A stretch of 64,000 bases of DNA, from contig NZ_CP029185.2 of the NCBI RefSeq assembly GCF_003096015.2, forward strand, positions 846,001-910,000, given 5' to 3'. Made by a program: the position numbers and the translations under genes. This DNA comes from Limnobaculum parvum. Lineage in GTDB: Bacteria > Pseudomonadota > Gammaproteobacteria > Enterobacterales > Enterobacteriaceae. Below the pieces are notes generated by a model, which saw nothing but the letters and a program-made list of their open reading frames with translations, was not told the DNA's origin and searched no databases. Shown in pieces: positions 43,920 to 53,596 of the stretch (the first letter of the stretch is position 1; every line of letters begins with the position of its first letter).

Positions 43920-44531
43920 ATGGCAAAAAGTATCATCATCGAACCCTTTGTTTATCCAGCAGCAAATCGAATTGCCGGTGTTGATGAGGTTGGGCGTGGG
44001 CCGTTAGTCGGTGCAGTGGTTACTGCTGCTGTCATTCTCGACCCGGCTAATCCAATTGTTGGTTTGGCTGATTCTAAAAAGTTGAGCGAAAAGAAACGTC
44101 TGTCTCTGTACGATGAAATTAAAGATAAAGCATTGAGCTGGAGCTTGGGTCGTGCCGAGCCAGAAGAAATTGACCAACTGAATATTTTGCATGCCACTAT
44201 GTTGGCCATGCAGCGTGCGGTCGCCGGTCTGCATATTCAGCCCGACTTTGTACTGATTGATGGTAACCGTTGCCCTAAACTAACCATGTCTTCACAGGCG
44301 GTGGTAAAGGGGGATAGTCGGGTTGCTGAAATCAGCGCTGCATCCATACTGGCTAAAGTGACGCGCGATCGTGAAATGACCGAGTTAGATTTGCGTTTTC
44401 CACAGTATGGATTTGCTCAACATAAAGGGTATCCTACTGCCCTGCATTTGGAGAAGTTAGCGGAACATGGCGCGACAGAAGATTATCGTCGCAGCTTTGC
44501 TCCGGTCAGACGTGCTTTAGGGCTGGAATAA
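43920..44531 (+). CDS. rnhB: Ribonuclease HII
   Basis: RnhB cuts RNA in RNA-DNA hybrids and at single misincorporated ribonucleotides. The 203-residue protein has the GxG-containing IAGVDEVGRGPLVGAVVTAAV with the first catalytic Asp-Glu, the second Asp in FVLIDGNRCPK and SRVAEISAASILAKVTRDREM. It stands between lpxB and dnaE as in E. coli. Confidence 0.97.
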   Translation: MAKSIIIEPFVYPAANRIAGVDEVGRGPLVGAVVTAAVILDPANPIVGLADSKKLSEKKRLSLYDEIKDKALSWSLGRAEPEEIDQLNILHATMLAMQRAVAGLHIQPDFVLIDGNRCPKLTMSSQAVVKGDSRVAEISAASILAKVTRDREMTELDLRFPQYGFAQHKGYPTALHLEKLAEHGATEDYRRSFAPVRRALGLE

Positions 44532-44593
44532 GTCTGCGATGATTTTTCTGATGTATCCTGACAATGTTTGTAATCTGATAGCTGGTATTTGAT

Positions 44594-47500
44594 ATGGCTG
44601 ATCCTCGTTTTATTCATCTTCGTATTCACAGTGACTATTCCATGATTGATGGATTAGCCAAAGTGGGTCCATTGGTGAAAAAAATGGCTTCTCTGGGCAT
44701 GCCTGCGATGGCGATTACTGATTTTACTAACCTGTGTGGGTTGGTGAAGTTTTATGGTTCTGCACACGGAGCTGGTATTAAACCGATTATCGGTGCTGAT
44801 TTTCGGGTTCAAAGCGAAACCTTAGGAGATGAGCTAACCGAGCTCACGGTCTTAGCAGCCAACAATGAAGGCTATCAGAACCTGACGATGCTGATTTCCA
44901 AAGCCTATCAGCGCGGCTATGTTCAGGGTGGCCCGGTTATCGATCGTGATTGGTTGATAGAATATAAGCAGGGCTTGATCCTGCTTTCTGGGGCGCGTTT
45001 TGGCGATGTCGGGCAGTCGTTATTGCGTGGCAACCAGCAATTGGTTGCTGAGTGCTTACAGTTCTATCATACCCACTTCCCGGACAGCTACTATCTGGAG
45101 TTGGTCAGAACCGGGAGAGATGAAGAAGAGGCTTATCTTCACGCAGCAGTAAAGCTGGCTACCCGAGAAGGCATTCCGGTTGTTGCCACTAACGATGTCA
45201 AATTTATCGGCGTTTCTGATTTTGATGCTCATGAAATTCGGGTAGCCATTCATGATGGTTTTACGCTGGACGATCCGAAACGACCAAAAAAATACAGTGC
45301 TCAGCAATATCTACGCAGTGAAGAGGAGATGTGTGAACTTTTCTCTGATCTACCGGAAGCGTTGATAAATAGCGTTGAGATTGCTAAACGCTGTAATGTG
45401 ACCATTCGTTTGGGTGAGTATTTTCTGCCTCAGTTTCCAACTGGGGATATGACCACCGAGGATTTTCTGGTTGTCTGCTCCAAAGAGGGGCTGGAAAAAC
45501 GCCTAGAGTTTTTGTATCCCGATCCTGCTCTCAGAGCAGAGCGACGCCCTGAATACGATGAGCGCTTGGATATTGAGCTACAGGTTATTAACCAAATGGG
45601 ATTCCCCGGTTACTTCCTGATCGTGATGGAGTTTATTCAGTGGTCAAAAGATAATGACGTGCCCGTTGGGCCTGGTCGTGGTTCTGGTGCGGGTTCTCTG
45701 GTGGCCTATGCGTTGGGTATTACCGATCTGGACCCACTGGAGTTTGACCTGCTGTTCGAACGCTTCCTGAACCCGGAGCGGGTCTCTATGCCTGACTTCG
45801 ACGTTGACTTCTGTATGGAAAAACGTGATAGGGTTATTGATCACGTTTCTGAAATGTATGGTCGAGATGCGGTATCTCAAATTATTACCTTCGGTACCAT
45901 GGCGGCAAAAGCGGTTATTCGCGATGTAGGCAGGGTTCTGGGGCATCCTTACGGTTTCGTCGATCGCATATCAAAACTAATCCCAATGGACCCAGGCATG
46001 ACGCTGGAAAAAGCGTTTGCTGCCGAGCCTCAATTACCTGAATTGTACGAAGCGGATGAAGAGGTTAAAGCGCTAATTGACATGGCGCGCCAACTGGAAG
46101 GGGTAACCCGTAACGCCGGTAAACATGCCGGTGGTGTGGTTATTTCTCCAACTAAAATCACCGATTTTGCTCCGTTATATTGCGACCCAGAAGGGCAATT
46201 TCCGGTTACCCAATTTGATAAAAACGATGTGGAATATGCGGGTCTGGTGAAGTTTGACTTCCTCGGTCTGCGTACCCTGACCATCATTGATTGGGCGCTG
46301 GGCATGATCAATGCGCGTCGGGCCAAGGCAGGTCAGGAACCTATCGATATCAGCGCGATTCCACTGGCTGACCAAAAAAGTTTCGATATGCTGCAACGGT
46401 CGGAAACTACGGCGGTATTCCAGCTTGAATCCCGCGGTATGAAAGACCTGATTAAGCGCCTGAAACCCGACTGTTTCGAAGATATGATCGCTTTGGTGGC
46501 GTTGTTCCGACCTGGGCCGCTGCAATCGGGCATGGTAGATAACTTTATCGACCGTAAGCACGGGCGCGAAGCGATTTCTTATCCTGATATTCAGTGGCAA
46601 CACGAATCACTGAAACCGGTGCTTGAACCAACCTACGGTATTATCCTGTATCAAGAACAGGTTATGCAGATAGCGCAGGTTCTGGCGGGTTACACCTTGG
46701 GTGGCGCGGATATGTTGCGTCGTGCAATGGGTAAGAAACAGCCTGAGGAGATGGCCAAGCAGCGCTCGGTATTTAAAGAAGGCGCAGAGAGGATGGGCAT
46801 CGACGGCGAATTGTCGATGAAAATCTTTGACTTGGTAGAAAAATTTGCCGGTTATGGTTTTAATAAATCTCACTCAGCGGCTTATGCATTAGTTTCTTAT
46901 CAGACGTTATGGTTGAAAGCTCACTATCCTGCTGAATTTATGGCAGCGGTAATGACTGCTGATATGGATAACACCGAAAAAGTGGTGGGTCTGGTGGACG
47001 AATGCCTGCGTATGGGCTTAAAAGTACTACCACCCGATATCAACAGCGGCCTGTACCATTTCCACGTTAATGATGACGGCGAAATTGTTTACGGTATTGG
47101 TGCAATTAAAGGCGTTGGCGAAGGTCCAATAGAAGCTATAATTGAAGCACGTAATCAGGGCGGCTACTTTAAAGAGTTGTTTGACCTGTGCGCTCGCTCT
47201 GACACTAAGCGCTTAAACAAACGTGTGTTGGAAAAATTGATAATGGCGGGGGCATTTGACCGGTTAGGTCCACATCGTGCGGCGTTAATGCACTCTTTAA
47301 TCGAAGCATTGAAAGCAGCGGACCAGCATGCCAAGGCGGAAGCGCTAGGGCAGGCCGATATGTTTGGTGTGTTAGCAGAAGAACCCGAGCATGTTGAGAA
47401 AGCCTATGCTAATGTGACGCCGTGGCCGGAACAGGAAATATTAGATGGTGAGCGCGAAACGCTGGGCCTCTATCTTACCGGGCACCCAATCACGCAATAT

Positions 47501-48076
47501 CTGAAAGAATTGGAACGCTATACCGGCGGTATTCGCCTGAAAGATATGCACCCCACAGAGCGTGGTAAAACCATCGTTGCTGTTGGGTTAGTGGTCGCGG
47601 CCAGAGTGATGACCACTAAACGTGGTAACAGAATTGGTATTTGTACGTTGGATGATCGTTCCGGTCGCCTTGAAGTCATGCTATTCTCTGAGGCACTTGA
47701 AAAGTACCAGCATTTGCTGGAAAAAGATCGAATCCTGATAGCGACCGGACAGGTCAGCTTTGATGATTTTAGCGGCGGGCTTAAAATGATGGTCCGCGAA
47801 TTAATGGACATCAGTGAAGCGCGAGAAAAATATGCGCGTGGGCTTGCCATCTCATTGATGGACAGGCAAATTGATGACCAGCTTTTAAACCGTCTTCGTG
47901 AATCGCTGGAACCCCATCGATCGGGGACGATTCCAGTACATCTGTATTACCAGCGGGAAGATGCCCGGGCACGGCTTAAATTTGGTACAACATGGCGGGT
48001 AACGCCAACCGAACGTTTGCTGATAGATCTGAGAGCGCTTGTGGGTAATGCTCAGGTAGAATTGGAATTTGACTAA
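44594..48076 (+). CDS. dnaE: DNA polymerase III alpha subunit
   Basis: DnaE is the replicative polymerase. The 1160-residue C-family protein (E. coli 1160) has the PHP domain at the N-terminus (HLRIHSDYSMIDG), the polymerase catalytic Asp pair in PDFDVDFCMEKRD near residue 400 and the third Asp in FDFLGLRTL near 555. RNAGKHAGGVVISP is present. The tandem helix-hairpin-helix and OB regions follow, with the internal beta-clamp-binding motif QADMFG near 920. It is intact. Confidence 0.98.
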   Translation: MADPRFIHLRIHSDYSMIDGLAKVGPLVKKMASLGMPAMAITDFTNLCGLVKFYGSAHGAGIKPIIGADFRVQSETLGDELTELTVLAANNEGYQNLTMLISKAYQRGYVQGGPVIDRDWLIEYKQGLILLSGARFGDVGQSLLRGNQQLVAECLQFYHTHFPDSYYLELVRTGRDEEEAYLHAAVKLATREGIPVVATNDVKFIGVSDFDAHEIRVAIHDGFTLDDPKRPKKYSAQQYLRSEEEMCELFSDLPEALINSVEIAKRCNVTIRLGEYFLPQFPTGDMTTEDFLVVCSKEGLEKRLEFLYPDPALRAERRPEYDERLDIELQVINQMGFPGYFLIVMEFIQWSKDNDVPVGPGRGSGAGSLVAYALGITDLDPLEFDLLFERFLNPERVSMPDFDVDFCMEKRDRVIDHVSEMYGRDAVSQIITFGTMAAKAVIRDVGRVLGHPYGFVDRISKLIPMDPGMTLEKAFAAEPQLPELYEADEEVKALIDMARQLEGVTRNAGKHAGGVVISPTKITDFAPLYCDPEGQFPVTQFDKNDVEYAGLVKFDFLGLRTLTIIDWALGMINARRAKAGQEPIDISAIPLADQKSFDMLQRSETTAVFQLESRGMKDLIKRLKPDCFEDMIALVALFRPGPLQSGMVDNFIDRKHGREAISYPDIQWQHESLKPVLEPTYGIILYQEQVMQIAQVLAGYTLGGADMLRRAMGKKQPEEMAKQRSVFKEGAERMGIDGELSMKIFDLVEKFAGYGFNKSHSAAYALVSYQTLWLKAHYPAEFMAAVMTADMDNTEKVVGLVDECLRMGLKVLPPDINSGLYHFHVNDDGEIVYGIGAIKGVGEGPIEAIIEARNQGGYFKELFDLCARSDTKRLNKRVLEKLIMAGAFDRLGPHRAALMHSLIEALKAADQHAKAEALGQADMFGVLAEEPEHVEKAYANVTPWPEQEILDGERETLGLYLTGHPITQYLKELERYTGGIRLKDMHPTERGKTIVAVGLVVAARVMTTKRGNRIGICTLDDRSGRLEVMLFSEALEKYQHLLEKDRILIATGQVSFDDFSGGLKMMVRELMDISEAREKYARGLAISLMDRQIDDQLLNRLRESLEPHRSGTIPVHLYYQREDARARLKFGTTWRVTPTERLLIDLRALVGNAQVELEFD

Positions 48077-48088
48077 AATAGGAATGCT

Positions 48089-49048
48089 ATGAGTCTGAAT
48101 TTTCTGGATTTTGAACAGCCGATTGCTGAGTTAGAAGCGAAAATTGATTCGCTGAAGGCAATCAGTCTTCAAGACGAAAAATTGGATATTAACCTTGATG
48201 AAGAGGTTAAGCGTCTGCATGAGAAAAGCCTTGAACTGACTAATAAAATTTTCTCTGAGCTTGGGGCGTGGCAGATTGCACAGCTTGCCCGCCATCCACG
48301 TAGACCTTATACCCTGGATTATATTCAGCATATTTTCACTGACTTTGATGAGTTGGCAGGCGATCGAGCTTACGCTGACGACAAAGCTATCGTTGGTGGC
48401 ATGGCTCGTCTGGAAGGTCGTCCGGTGATGATCATTGGTCATCAAAAAGGCCGAGAAACCAAAGAAAAAATTCGCCGTAACTTTGGTATGCCAGCACCGG
48501 AAGGGTATCGCAAAGCGCTGCGCCTGATGGAAATAGCTGAACGTTTCAAGCTGCCAATCATCACCTTTATTGATACACCGGGAGCTTATCCGGGTGTGGG
48601 TGCAGAAGAGCGTGGCCAGTCAGAAGCGATTGCTCGTAACCTGCGTGAAATGTCTCGCTTGAAAGTGCCGGTCATTTGTACCGTTATCGGTGAAGGTGGT
48701 TCCGGTGGTGCACTGGCTATTGGGGTTGGTGATAAAGTGAATATGCTGCAATACAGCACCTATTCTGTTATTTCACCGGAAGGTTGTGCCTCTATTCTGT
48801 GGAAGAGCGCAGATAAAGCACCTCTGGCGGCAGAAGCGATGGGTATCATCGCACCTCGTCTGAAAGAGTTGGGTTTGATTGATGCCGTGGTACCTGAGCC
48901 TCTGGGTGGCGCGCATCGTAATCCGGAAGCGATGGCAGCATCACTGAAGGCTAAACTGCTGTCCGATTTGTCTGAACTAGATGAGTTGGATACGGAATCT
49001 TTGCAGGATCGCCGTTATCAACGCCTGATGGGTTATGGCTATTGCTGA
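48089..49048 (+). CDS. accA: Acetyl-CoA carboxylase carboxyltransferase alpha subunit
   Basis: AccA with AccD transfers the carboxyl from biotin-BCCP to acetyl-CoA, giving malonyl-CoA. The 319-residue protein has GGMARLEGRPVMIIGHQKGRETKEK and the crotonase-fold oxyanion segment GEGGSGGALAIGVGDKVNMLQ. It is 12 bp from dnaE and ends the conserved cluster. Confidence 0.98.
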   Translation: MSLNFLDFEQPIAELEAKIDSLKAISLQDEKLDINLDEEVKRLHEKSLELTNKIFSELGAWQIAQLARHPRRPYTLDYIQHIFTDFDELAGDRAYADDKAIVGGMARLEGRPVMIIGHQKGRETKEKIRRNFGMPAPEGYRKALRLMEIAERFKLPIITFIDTPGAYPGVGAEERGQSEAIARNLREMSRLKVPVICTVIGEGGSGGALAIGVGDKVNMLQYSTYSVISPEGCASILWKSADKAPLAAEAMGIIAPRLKELGLIDAVVPEPLGGAHRNPEAMAASLKAKLLSDLSELDELDTESLQDRRYQRLMGYGYC

Positions 49049-49073
49049 TACCTGATTATTGAATAAAAATAAG

Positions 49074-49107
49074 AAACCCGCAGATTTCATCATCTGCGGG
49101 TTTTTTG
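49074..49107. terminator. accA terminator (bidirectional)
   Basis: AACCCGCAGAT pairs with ATCTGCGGGTT (11 bp) with a short loop, followed by TTTTTT on the plus strand. The minus-strand side also has a T-rich tail, so it can end the convergent permease gene. Confidence 0.92.
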
Positions 49108-49181
49108 TTGTCCTAATATTGCCGCTATACACTGGGATTGGTAGCACCTCGAACGGCTAAATGTGTTTTATGTGATTTGTG

Positions 49182-50726
49182 TTATGAATAAAACAAATAA
49201 TACATGGCACTAATCTTCAGGCCGAGAATAATAATATACATCGCACAATACTTAAGGGTCCCTGACATGATGGCACCGCTTTGACCATCCATTCGGGTTG
49301 CCGAAACGGCAATGGCAATACTCTGAGGAGAGATCATTTTGCCACCGGTTGCCCCGGAGGTGTTCGCGGCCGCCAGCAGGATTGGATCAATGCCTAATTG
49401 AGCAGCTGCGCTGGTCTGTAGCTTGCCGAACAGTATGTTGGAGTTGGTATCACTGCCGGTAACGAAGGTACCTAGTGCGCCAATCATCGGTGCGATAAAG
49501 ATATAGCCGATGCCGGTAACGTTGACCAACGTATTGGCGATATCGTTGATCATGCCGCTGATATCCATCACTGTTGCCATGGCGACGATGGCAGTAATAG
49601 CAATGATGGAGTTTTTCAGTTGAACTACTGTGCCCCAGAGCACGGAAAACATTGTTGATATTCTTGCGCCCTGAATCATTCCGCCAATAAAAGTAGCAAT
49701 AATAATCAGTACACCGGGGGTGCTTAACCATTCAACTTTCAGCTTCAGAACCTGATTATCACTGAGGGTATAAGGAATAATACTGGAGAGTTGGCCTACA
49801 CTGCTTTTAATGGATGGGAATAGCGGCGAACACAGCAGAATAAATAGGAAAGTCAGCAGATAGATAGCGCTGGCTTGTATCAGGGCCGGGTGAGAATAGT
49901 GTTGCTTTTCATTTTCTGGCTGTTCGGCTTGCTCTTTCTGTGAGGCCTTGTGACGTTTTGCTAGGAAAATGGTCACTAGCATGCTTACCAAGCTGCCAGC
50001 AAAAGCGGGTAGTTCAGCCCCAAGGTAGGTGGCGACTAAGTATTGAGGAATTAAGGTGCTTACACCACACATCAAGGTAATAAAGAACACGCCTTTAATG
50101 GTTTTGATACTATTACCAGTAATAGCGACAATCACGAAAGGAAGTAAGATATTGAACAACGATAATTGTACAATAATCATGCTGCCAAGTTCTTGCACCG
50201 GTAGTCCAGTTTGTTCTGCCAGAATAGAAACGGGAATACCAACCGCACCAAAGGCGGTTGGTACCGTATTGACTATCAGAGAAGCGATCGCTGCTTTTAA
50301 CGGATTAAAGCCTAAGGCAATCAGGATACCAATGGGAATAGCTACTGCCGTTCCATAACCTGCAGCGGCTTCCAAAAAGCCACCGAAACACCAAGAAATC
50401 AGCAGTATCTGGATGCGTTTATCATCACTTATATTGGCCAGAACATTTTTTATTACATCCATGCTGCCGGTTTTTAGCATGAGGTTATAGCTATAAATAG
50501 CGCCAAGAATAACAATGATAATTGGCCACAGACCTTTGGATGCACCATAAAGTGTCAACATGGAGAGGCTCTGTACTGGCATTTTCCAGAAGAAACCGGC
50601 AAGAACCAAAGTAACCATTAGCGAAATGATAACTGCATAATGTATAGGGGTTTTTATCTTCAAAATCATTACAATTAACGCGACTAAAGGAATAACACCT
50701 AATATGAAGGAGAGATATTCAGACAT
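49182..50726 (-). CDS. Lactate permease family transporter (LctP/LldP-like)
   Basis: This is a 514-residue inner-membrane protein with a dozen or more hydrophobic segments and the LctP family core CFGGFLEAAAGYGTAVAIPIGILIALGF (about residues 113-140). PTAFGAVGIPV and ANTSGATGGKMISPQSIAIA follow near the end. The family imports L-lactate, D-lactate or glycolate with protons. E. coli LldP (551) and GlcA (560) are longer. No lactate dehydrogenase gene is adjacent, so the substrate is inferred only. It occupies the place of E. coli ldcC between accA and yaeR. Confidence 0.9.
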   Translation of the reverse strand: MSEYLSFILGVIPLVALIVMILKIKTPIHYAVIISLMVTLVLAGFFWKMPVQSLSMLTLYGASKGLWPIIIVILGAIYSYNLMLKTGSMDVIKNVLANISDDKRIQILLISWCFGGFLEAAAGYGTAVAIPIGILIALGFNPLKAAIASLIVNTVPTAFGAVGIPVSILAEQTGLPVQELGSMIIVQLSLFNILLPFVIVAITGNSIKTIKGVFFITLMCGVSTLIPQYLVATYLGAELPAFAGSLVSMLVTIFLAKRHKASQKEQAEQPENEKQHYSHPALIQASAIYLLTFLFILLCSPLFPSIKSSVGQLSSIIPYTLSDNQVLKLKVEWLSTPGVLIIIATFIGGMIQGARISTMFSVLWGTVVQLKNSIIAITAIVAMATVMDISGMINDIANTLVNVTGIGYIFIAPMIGALGTFVTGSDTNSNILFGKLQTSAAAQLGIDPILLAAANTSGATGGKMISPQSIAIAVSATRMDGQSGAIMSGTLKYCAMYIIILGLKISAMYYLFYS

Positions 50727-50904
50727 GGTTATACCTTATGTTGTGTCTATCGTTTTGATTTAGCCGCGAATTCTAGTAGTTATGGTTTTAGTATTCAGTG
50801 AGCTGAATCTCGTTAATAGGAAAAACAATACAGGTTGATTTTTGCATGATGATATTTAATGTGTTGATTTAATTGGTTATAATTTTAATTCTTGGAGTGA
50901 TTTA

Positions 50905-51300
50905 ATGCTTGAAATTGAAAAAATACACCATGTAGCGGTCATTTGCGCGGATTATGAGCGTAGTAAGCAGTTTTATTGTCATACATTAGGTTTTAAACTG
51001 GTAGCTGAATACTATCGTGCAGATCGCCAATCGTGGAAAGCCGACCTAGCAATTAATGGTGACTATCAGATAGAGCTTTTTTCTTTCCCACAACCACCTG
51101 CCAGACCAACTCAGCCGGAAGCCTGTGGTTTAAGGCATTTGGCTTTTCGCGTACAGGATCTGGATTTCTCTGTGACCCAATTGACCGCGGCAGGGGTGAA
51201 GTACGAGGCAGTCCGTGTCGATCCCTATACTGGAAAACGTTTTACTTTCTTTAACGATCCTGATGGATTGCCGTTGGAACTTTATGAAGAGCGTGCGTAA
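50905..51300 (+). CDS. yaeR: VOC family metalloprotein YaeR
   Basis: The 131-residue glyoxalase/dioxygenase-fold protein has paired beta-alpha-beta-beta-beta modules: IHHVAVICADYERSKQFYCHTLGFKL and GLRHLAFRVQDLDFSVTQLTAAGV. Metal-ligand candidates are His8, Glu near residue 57 (YQIELFSF), His near 76 and the Glu of LPLELYEE. Function is unknown. It precedes tilS as in E. coli. Confidence 0.92.
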   Translation: MLEIEKIHHVAVICADYERSKQFYCHTLGFKLVAEYYRADRQSWKADLAINGDYQIELFSFPQPPARPTQPEACGLRHLAFRVQDLDFSVTQLTAAGVKYEAVRVDPYTGKRFTFFNDPDGLPLELYEERA

Positions 51301-51363
51301 GTTGCTCGTTATACTATGGTATTTTGATTAACATACGGCATCTCTTTTTATAGGTACCCCTAC

Positions 51364-52701
51364 ATGTCTGATGAAGCACTGTGCGATGAAGTTATACAAC
51401 AGATTGATGCCACTCTGGAAAATGATAGCCGTATTTTAGTGGCATTCAGCGGTGGTATTGACTCGACAGTATTACTGCATGCGTTGATGACAATAAAAGG
51501 GGATCTGAGGCCAGCGCTAATGTTACGGGCAGTATATGTGCATCACGGTCTTAGCCAGCACGCGGAGGAATGGGCTGAGCATTGCCGACGGCAGTGTGAG
51601 CAGTGGAACATCCCATTACATGTTGCTTATGTTAGCGTAGATCCTTCCCAAGTAGGTATTGAAGCGGCAGCCAGAGCAGTTCGGTATCAAGCACTTAATG
51701 ATTTATTATCCGATAATGAAGTTCTGGTGACGGCGCAGCATAGAGACGATCAGTGTGAAACATTTTTACTGGCGCTAAAACGGGGGAGCGGGCCGGCGGG
51801 GTTATCGGCCATGCCGGAAAGAATAGCATTTGGTGATTATCAGCAGGTGAGGCCACTACTTGATGTTTCCCGTCGACAAATTGAAGATTATGCCAGAATT
51901 CAAAAGCTCCATTGGGTTGATGACGACAGCAATCAGGACGCTCGCTTCGATCGTAACTTTTTGCGTTTGGACGTGCTGCCAGTCTTAGAGCAACGTTGGC
52001 CTCAGTTCTCCCGCATGGTGTCTCGCAGTGCCAGTTTATGTGCAGAACAAGAGCAATTACTGGACGAGCTCCTTGCACCGATCTTGACCCAACAGGTTGA
52101 TTCTGATGGTGCAATTGCTATTGATGGGTTGCTGTCCGTATCTGATAGCCAGCGTCGGGCACTGTTACGCCGTTGGTTAAGTCAGCGTGGTGTTATGATG
52201 CCGTCACTGGAGCAGTTAGAAAAGCTGTGGTGGGAAGTGGCGCTTAGCCAACAGGATGCGGAACCGATACTGAAATTGGGTGAACATCATGTTCGTCGCT
52301 ACCGGCAGCGGCTATATCTGCTACCTGTGATGCAGCCTGTTGATGAAATTCAGTTAGTGTGGGATGGGCAATCAAAACTGTTACTCCCTGATTCATTAGG
52401 CGCACTAGTCATTGATGAGTCGGGTGAGGTGGTTCGTAGCCCACAAGACGATGAATTGGTTACCGTGCGTTTTTCAGCACCAGGAAATTTGAACATTCAT
52501 ATGGTGGGCCGAACTCATTCCCGCAGTCTGAAAAAGCTTTGGCAGGAGCTGGGTGTGCCCGTTTGGCGGCGTCAAAGAACACCACTGTTGTTTTACGGCG
52601 ATACTCTGATTGCCGCATTAGGCGTTTTTGTTACGGTTGAAGGTCAGCGGCAGGGAGAAGATGCGGGCTGGAATATCGTGTATCGGAAAAAATTATATTA
52701 A
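51364..52701 (+). CDS. tilS: tRNA(Ile)-lysidine synthetase
   Basis: TilS modifies C34 of the CAU-anticodon tRNA-Ile2 to lysidine, so that it reads AUA instead of AUG. The 445-residue protein has the N-type PP-loop LVAFSGGIDSTVLLHAL near residue 27, then AAARAVRYQAL, TAQHRDDQCETFLLALKRGSG, and the C-terminal substrate-binding domains. Length is near E. coli TilS (432). Confidence 0.96.
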   Translation: MSDEALCDEVIQQIDATLENDSRILVAFSGGIDSTVLLHALMTIKGDLRPALMLRAVYVHHGLSQHAEEWAEHCRRQCEQWNIPLHVAYVSVDPSQVGIEAAARAVRYQALNDLLSDNEVLVTAQHRDDQCETFLLALKRGSGPAGLSAMPERIAFGDYQQVRPLLDVSRRQIEDYARIQKLHWVDDDSNQDARFDRNFLRLDVLPVLEQRWPQFSRMVSRSASLCAEQEQLLDELLAPILTQQVDSDGAIAIDGLLSVSDSQRRALLRRWLSQRGVMMPSLEQLEKLWWEVALSQQDAEPILKLGEHHVRRYRQRLYLLPVMQPVDEIQLVWDGQSKLLLPDSLGALVIDESGEVVRSPQDDELVTVRFSAPGNLNIHMVGRTHSRSLKKLWQELGVPVWRRQRTPLLFYGDTLIAALGVFVTVEGQRQGEDAGWNIVYRKKLY

Positions 52702-52768
52702 CGGCCCGGTACTCAATTCATCTACACTATTTTATTGATAATCAATGTAGTTTACAGAGGCGAATATA

Positions 52769-53086
52769 ATGAAAAAGACGTTATTGTTACTATCTAGTGC
52801 ATTACTGCTGAGTTTCTCTGTACAGGCTGGCGGTGATGTTGCGGCAGGTAAAACTAAATCGACAAGATGTGCCAGTTGTCATGGTGCTGATGGCAAAATT
52901 TCAATCCCAACCTATCCGAACCTCGCCGGGCAAAATGAAGTTTATCTGAGCAATGCATTGAATGCTTATAAGAACGGGGAGAGAACCGGAGGTATGGCGG
53001 TGGTCATGGTTGGATATGTACGCAGTCTTTCCGATCAGGATATTGCCGACTTGGCAGCTTATTACGCCAGTTTAGGCGAGAAGTAG
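52769..53086 (+). CDS. Monohaem class I cytochrome c
   Basis: The 105-residue precursor has a Sec signal (cleavage after SVQAG, about residue 21), one haem motif CASCHG (about 35-40) and a likely axial Met in the MAVVMVGYVRSL region. The C-terminal helix is LSDQDIADLAAYYASLG, typical of c4/c5-like small periplasmic cytochromes. No oxidase or reductase partner is encoded next to it. E. coli has no such gene between tilS and rof, so it is an addition in this lineage. Confidence 0.92.
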   Translation: MKKTLLLLSSALLLSFSVQAGGDVAAGKTKSTRCASCHGADGKISIPTYPNLAGQNEVYLSNALNAYKNGERTGGMAVVMVGYVRSLSDQDIADLAAYYASLGEK

Positions 53087-53106
53087 TTGATATTCAGGTG
53101 AGAATT

Positions 53107-53137
53107 AAACGGGCAGTGATAACACCGCCCGTTTTTA
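53107..53137. terminator. Bidirectional terminator between the cytochrome c gene and rof
   Basis: ACGGGCAGTG pairs with CACCGCCCGT (one bulge) around ATAA; T runs lie on both sides (GTTTTTAA on plus, GTTTAATT on minus). Confidence 0.8.
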
Positions 53138-53142
53138 ATGAA

Positions 53143-53403
53143 TCAGTCTGCTAGACTGATCTCTATTTTACCAATTGTAGGATGGCTAAAATAAACAATG
53201 TAATCGAGTCTCAGCTCTCTTTGCTGACCATCGACTTCAACAATCAGATACTCAACCTTTTTGCGCAATAATAAATCGCAGGCTTTCGCCTCCAATTTCT
53301 CACCATCTTCTAACTTAATCTCGAGGACTAAATGGTGCTGACAGGCGAGCTCTAAATTATCATAGTCATCACAGTTTATGGGTTGGTATTCTTTTTTAGT
53401 CAT
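53143..53403 (-). CDS. rof: Rho-binding antiterminator Rof
   Basis: Rof (YaeO) binds the Rho N-terminal region and blocks its RNA loading. The 86-residue product closely follows E. coli Rof (YQPINCDDYDNLELACQHHL). Upstream ATG codons at 53415 and 53409 are in frame, but the ATG at 53403 overlaps the yaeP stop and matches the homologous N-terminus. It is coupled to yaeP. Confidence 0.93.
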   Translation of the reverse strand: MTKKEYQPINCDDYDNLELACQHHLVLEIKLEDGEKLEAKACDLLLRKKVEYLIVEVDGQQRELRLDYIVYFSHPTIGKIEISLAD

Positions 53404-53596
53404 CACCATAATCACTCACCAGTAAATTAGCGGCAGCATAAGCCGCTTGTTCCCTAACGGCAGACGATAGCGTTTCATCAGCTGCTATATCGTCTAATGT
53501 TTTTAATACACATCCTAACGCATCAGATACGTATCCAAGATCGCCGCTGGCTATTTGCGCATATTTACGACGAACGGGTTCGCTGTATTTCTGCAT
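53396..53596 (-). CDS. yaeP: UPF0253 protein YaeP
   Basis: This is a 66-residue cytosolic protein, MQKYSEPVRRKYAQIASGDLGYV, all helical in appearance, matching E. coli YaeP (66). It overlaps the rof start by 8 bp, with a good Shine-Dalgarno (AGGAGGAA) upstream. Function is unknown. It is co-expressed with rof, suggesting a link to Rho control. Confidence 0.94.
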   Translation of the reverse strand: MQKYSEPVRRKYAQIASGDLGYVSDALGCVLKTLDDIAADETLSSAVREQAAYAAANLLVSDYGDD

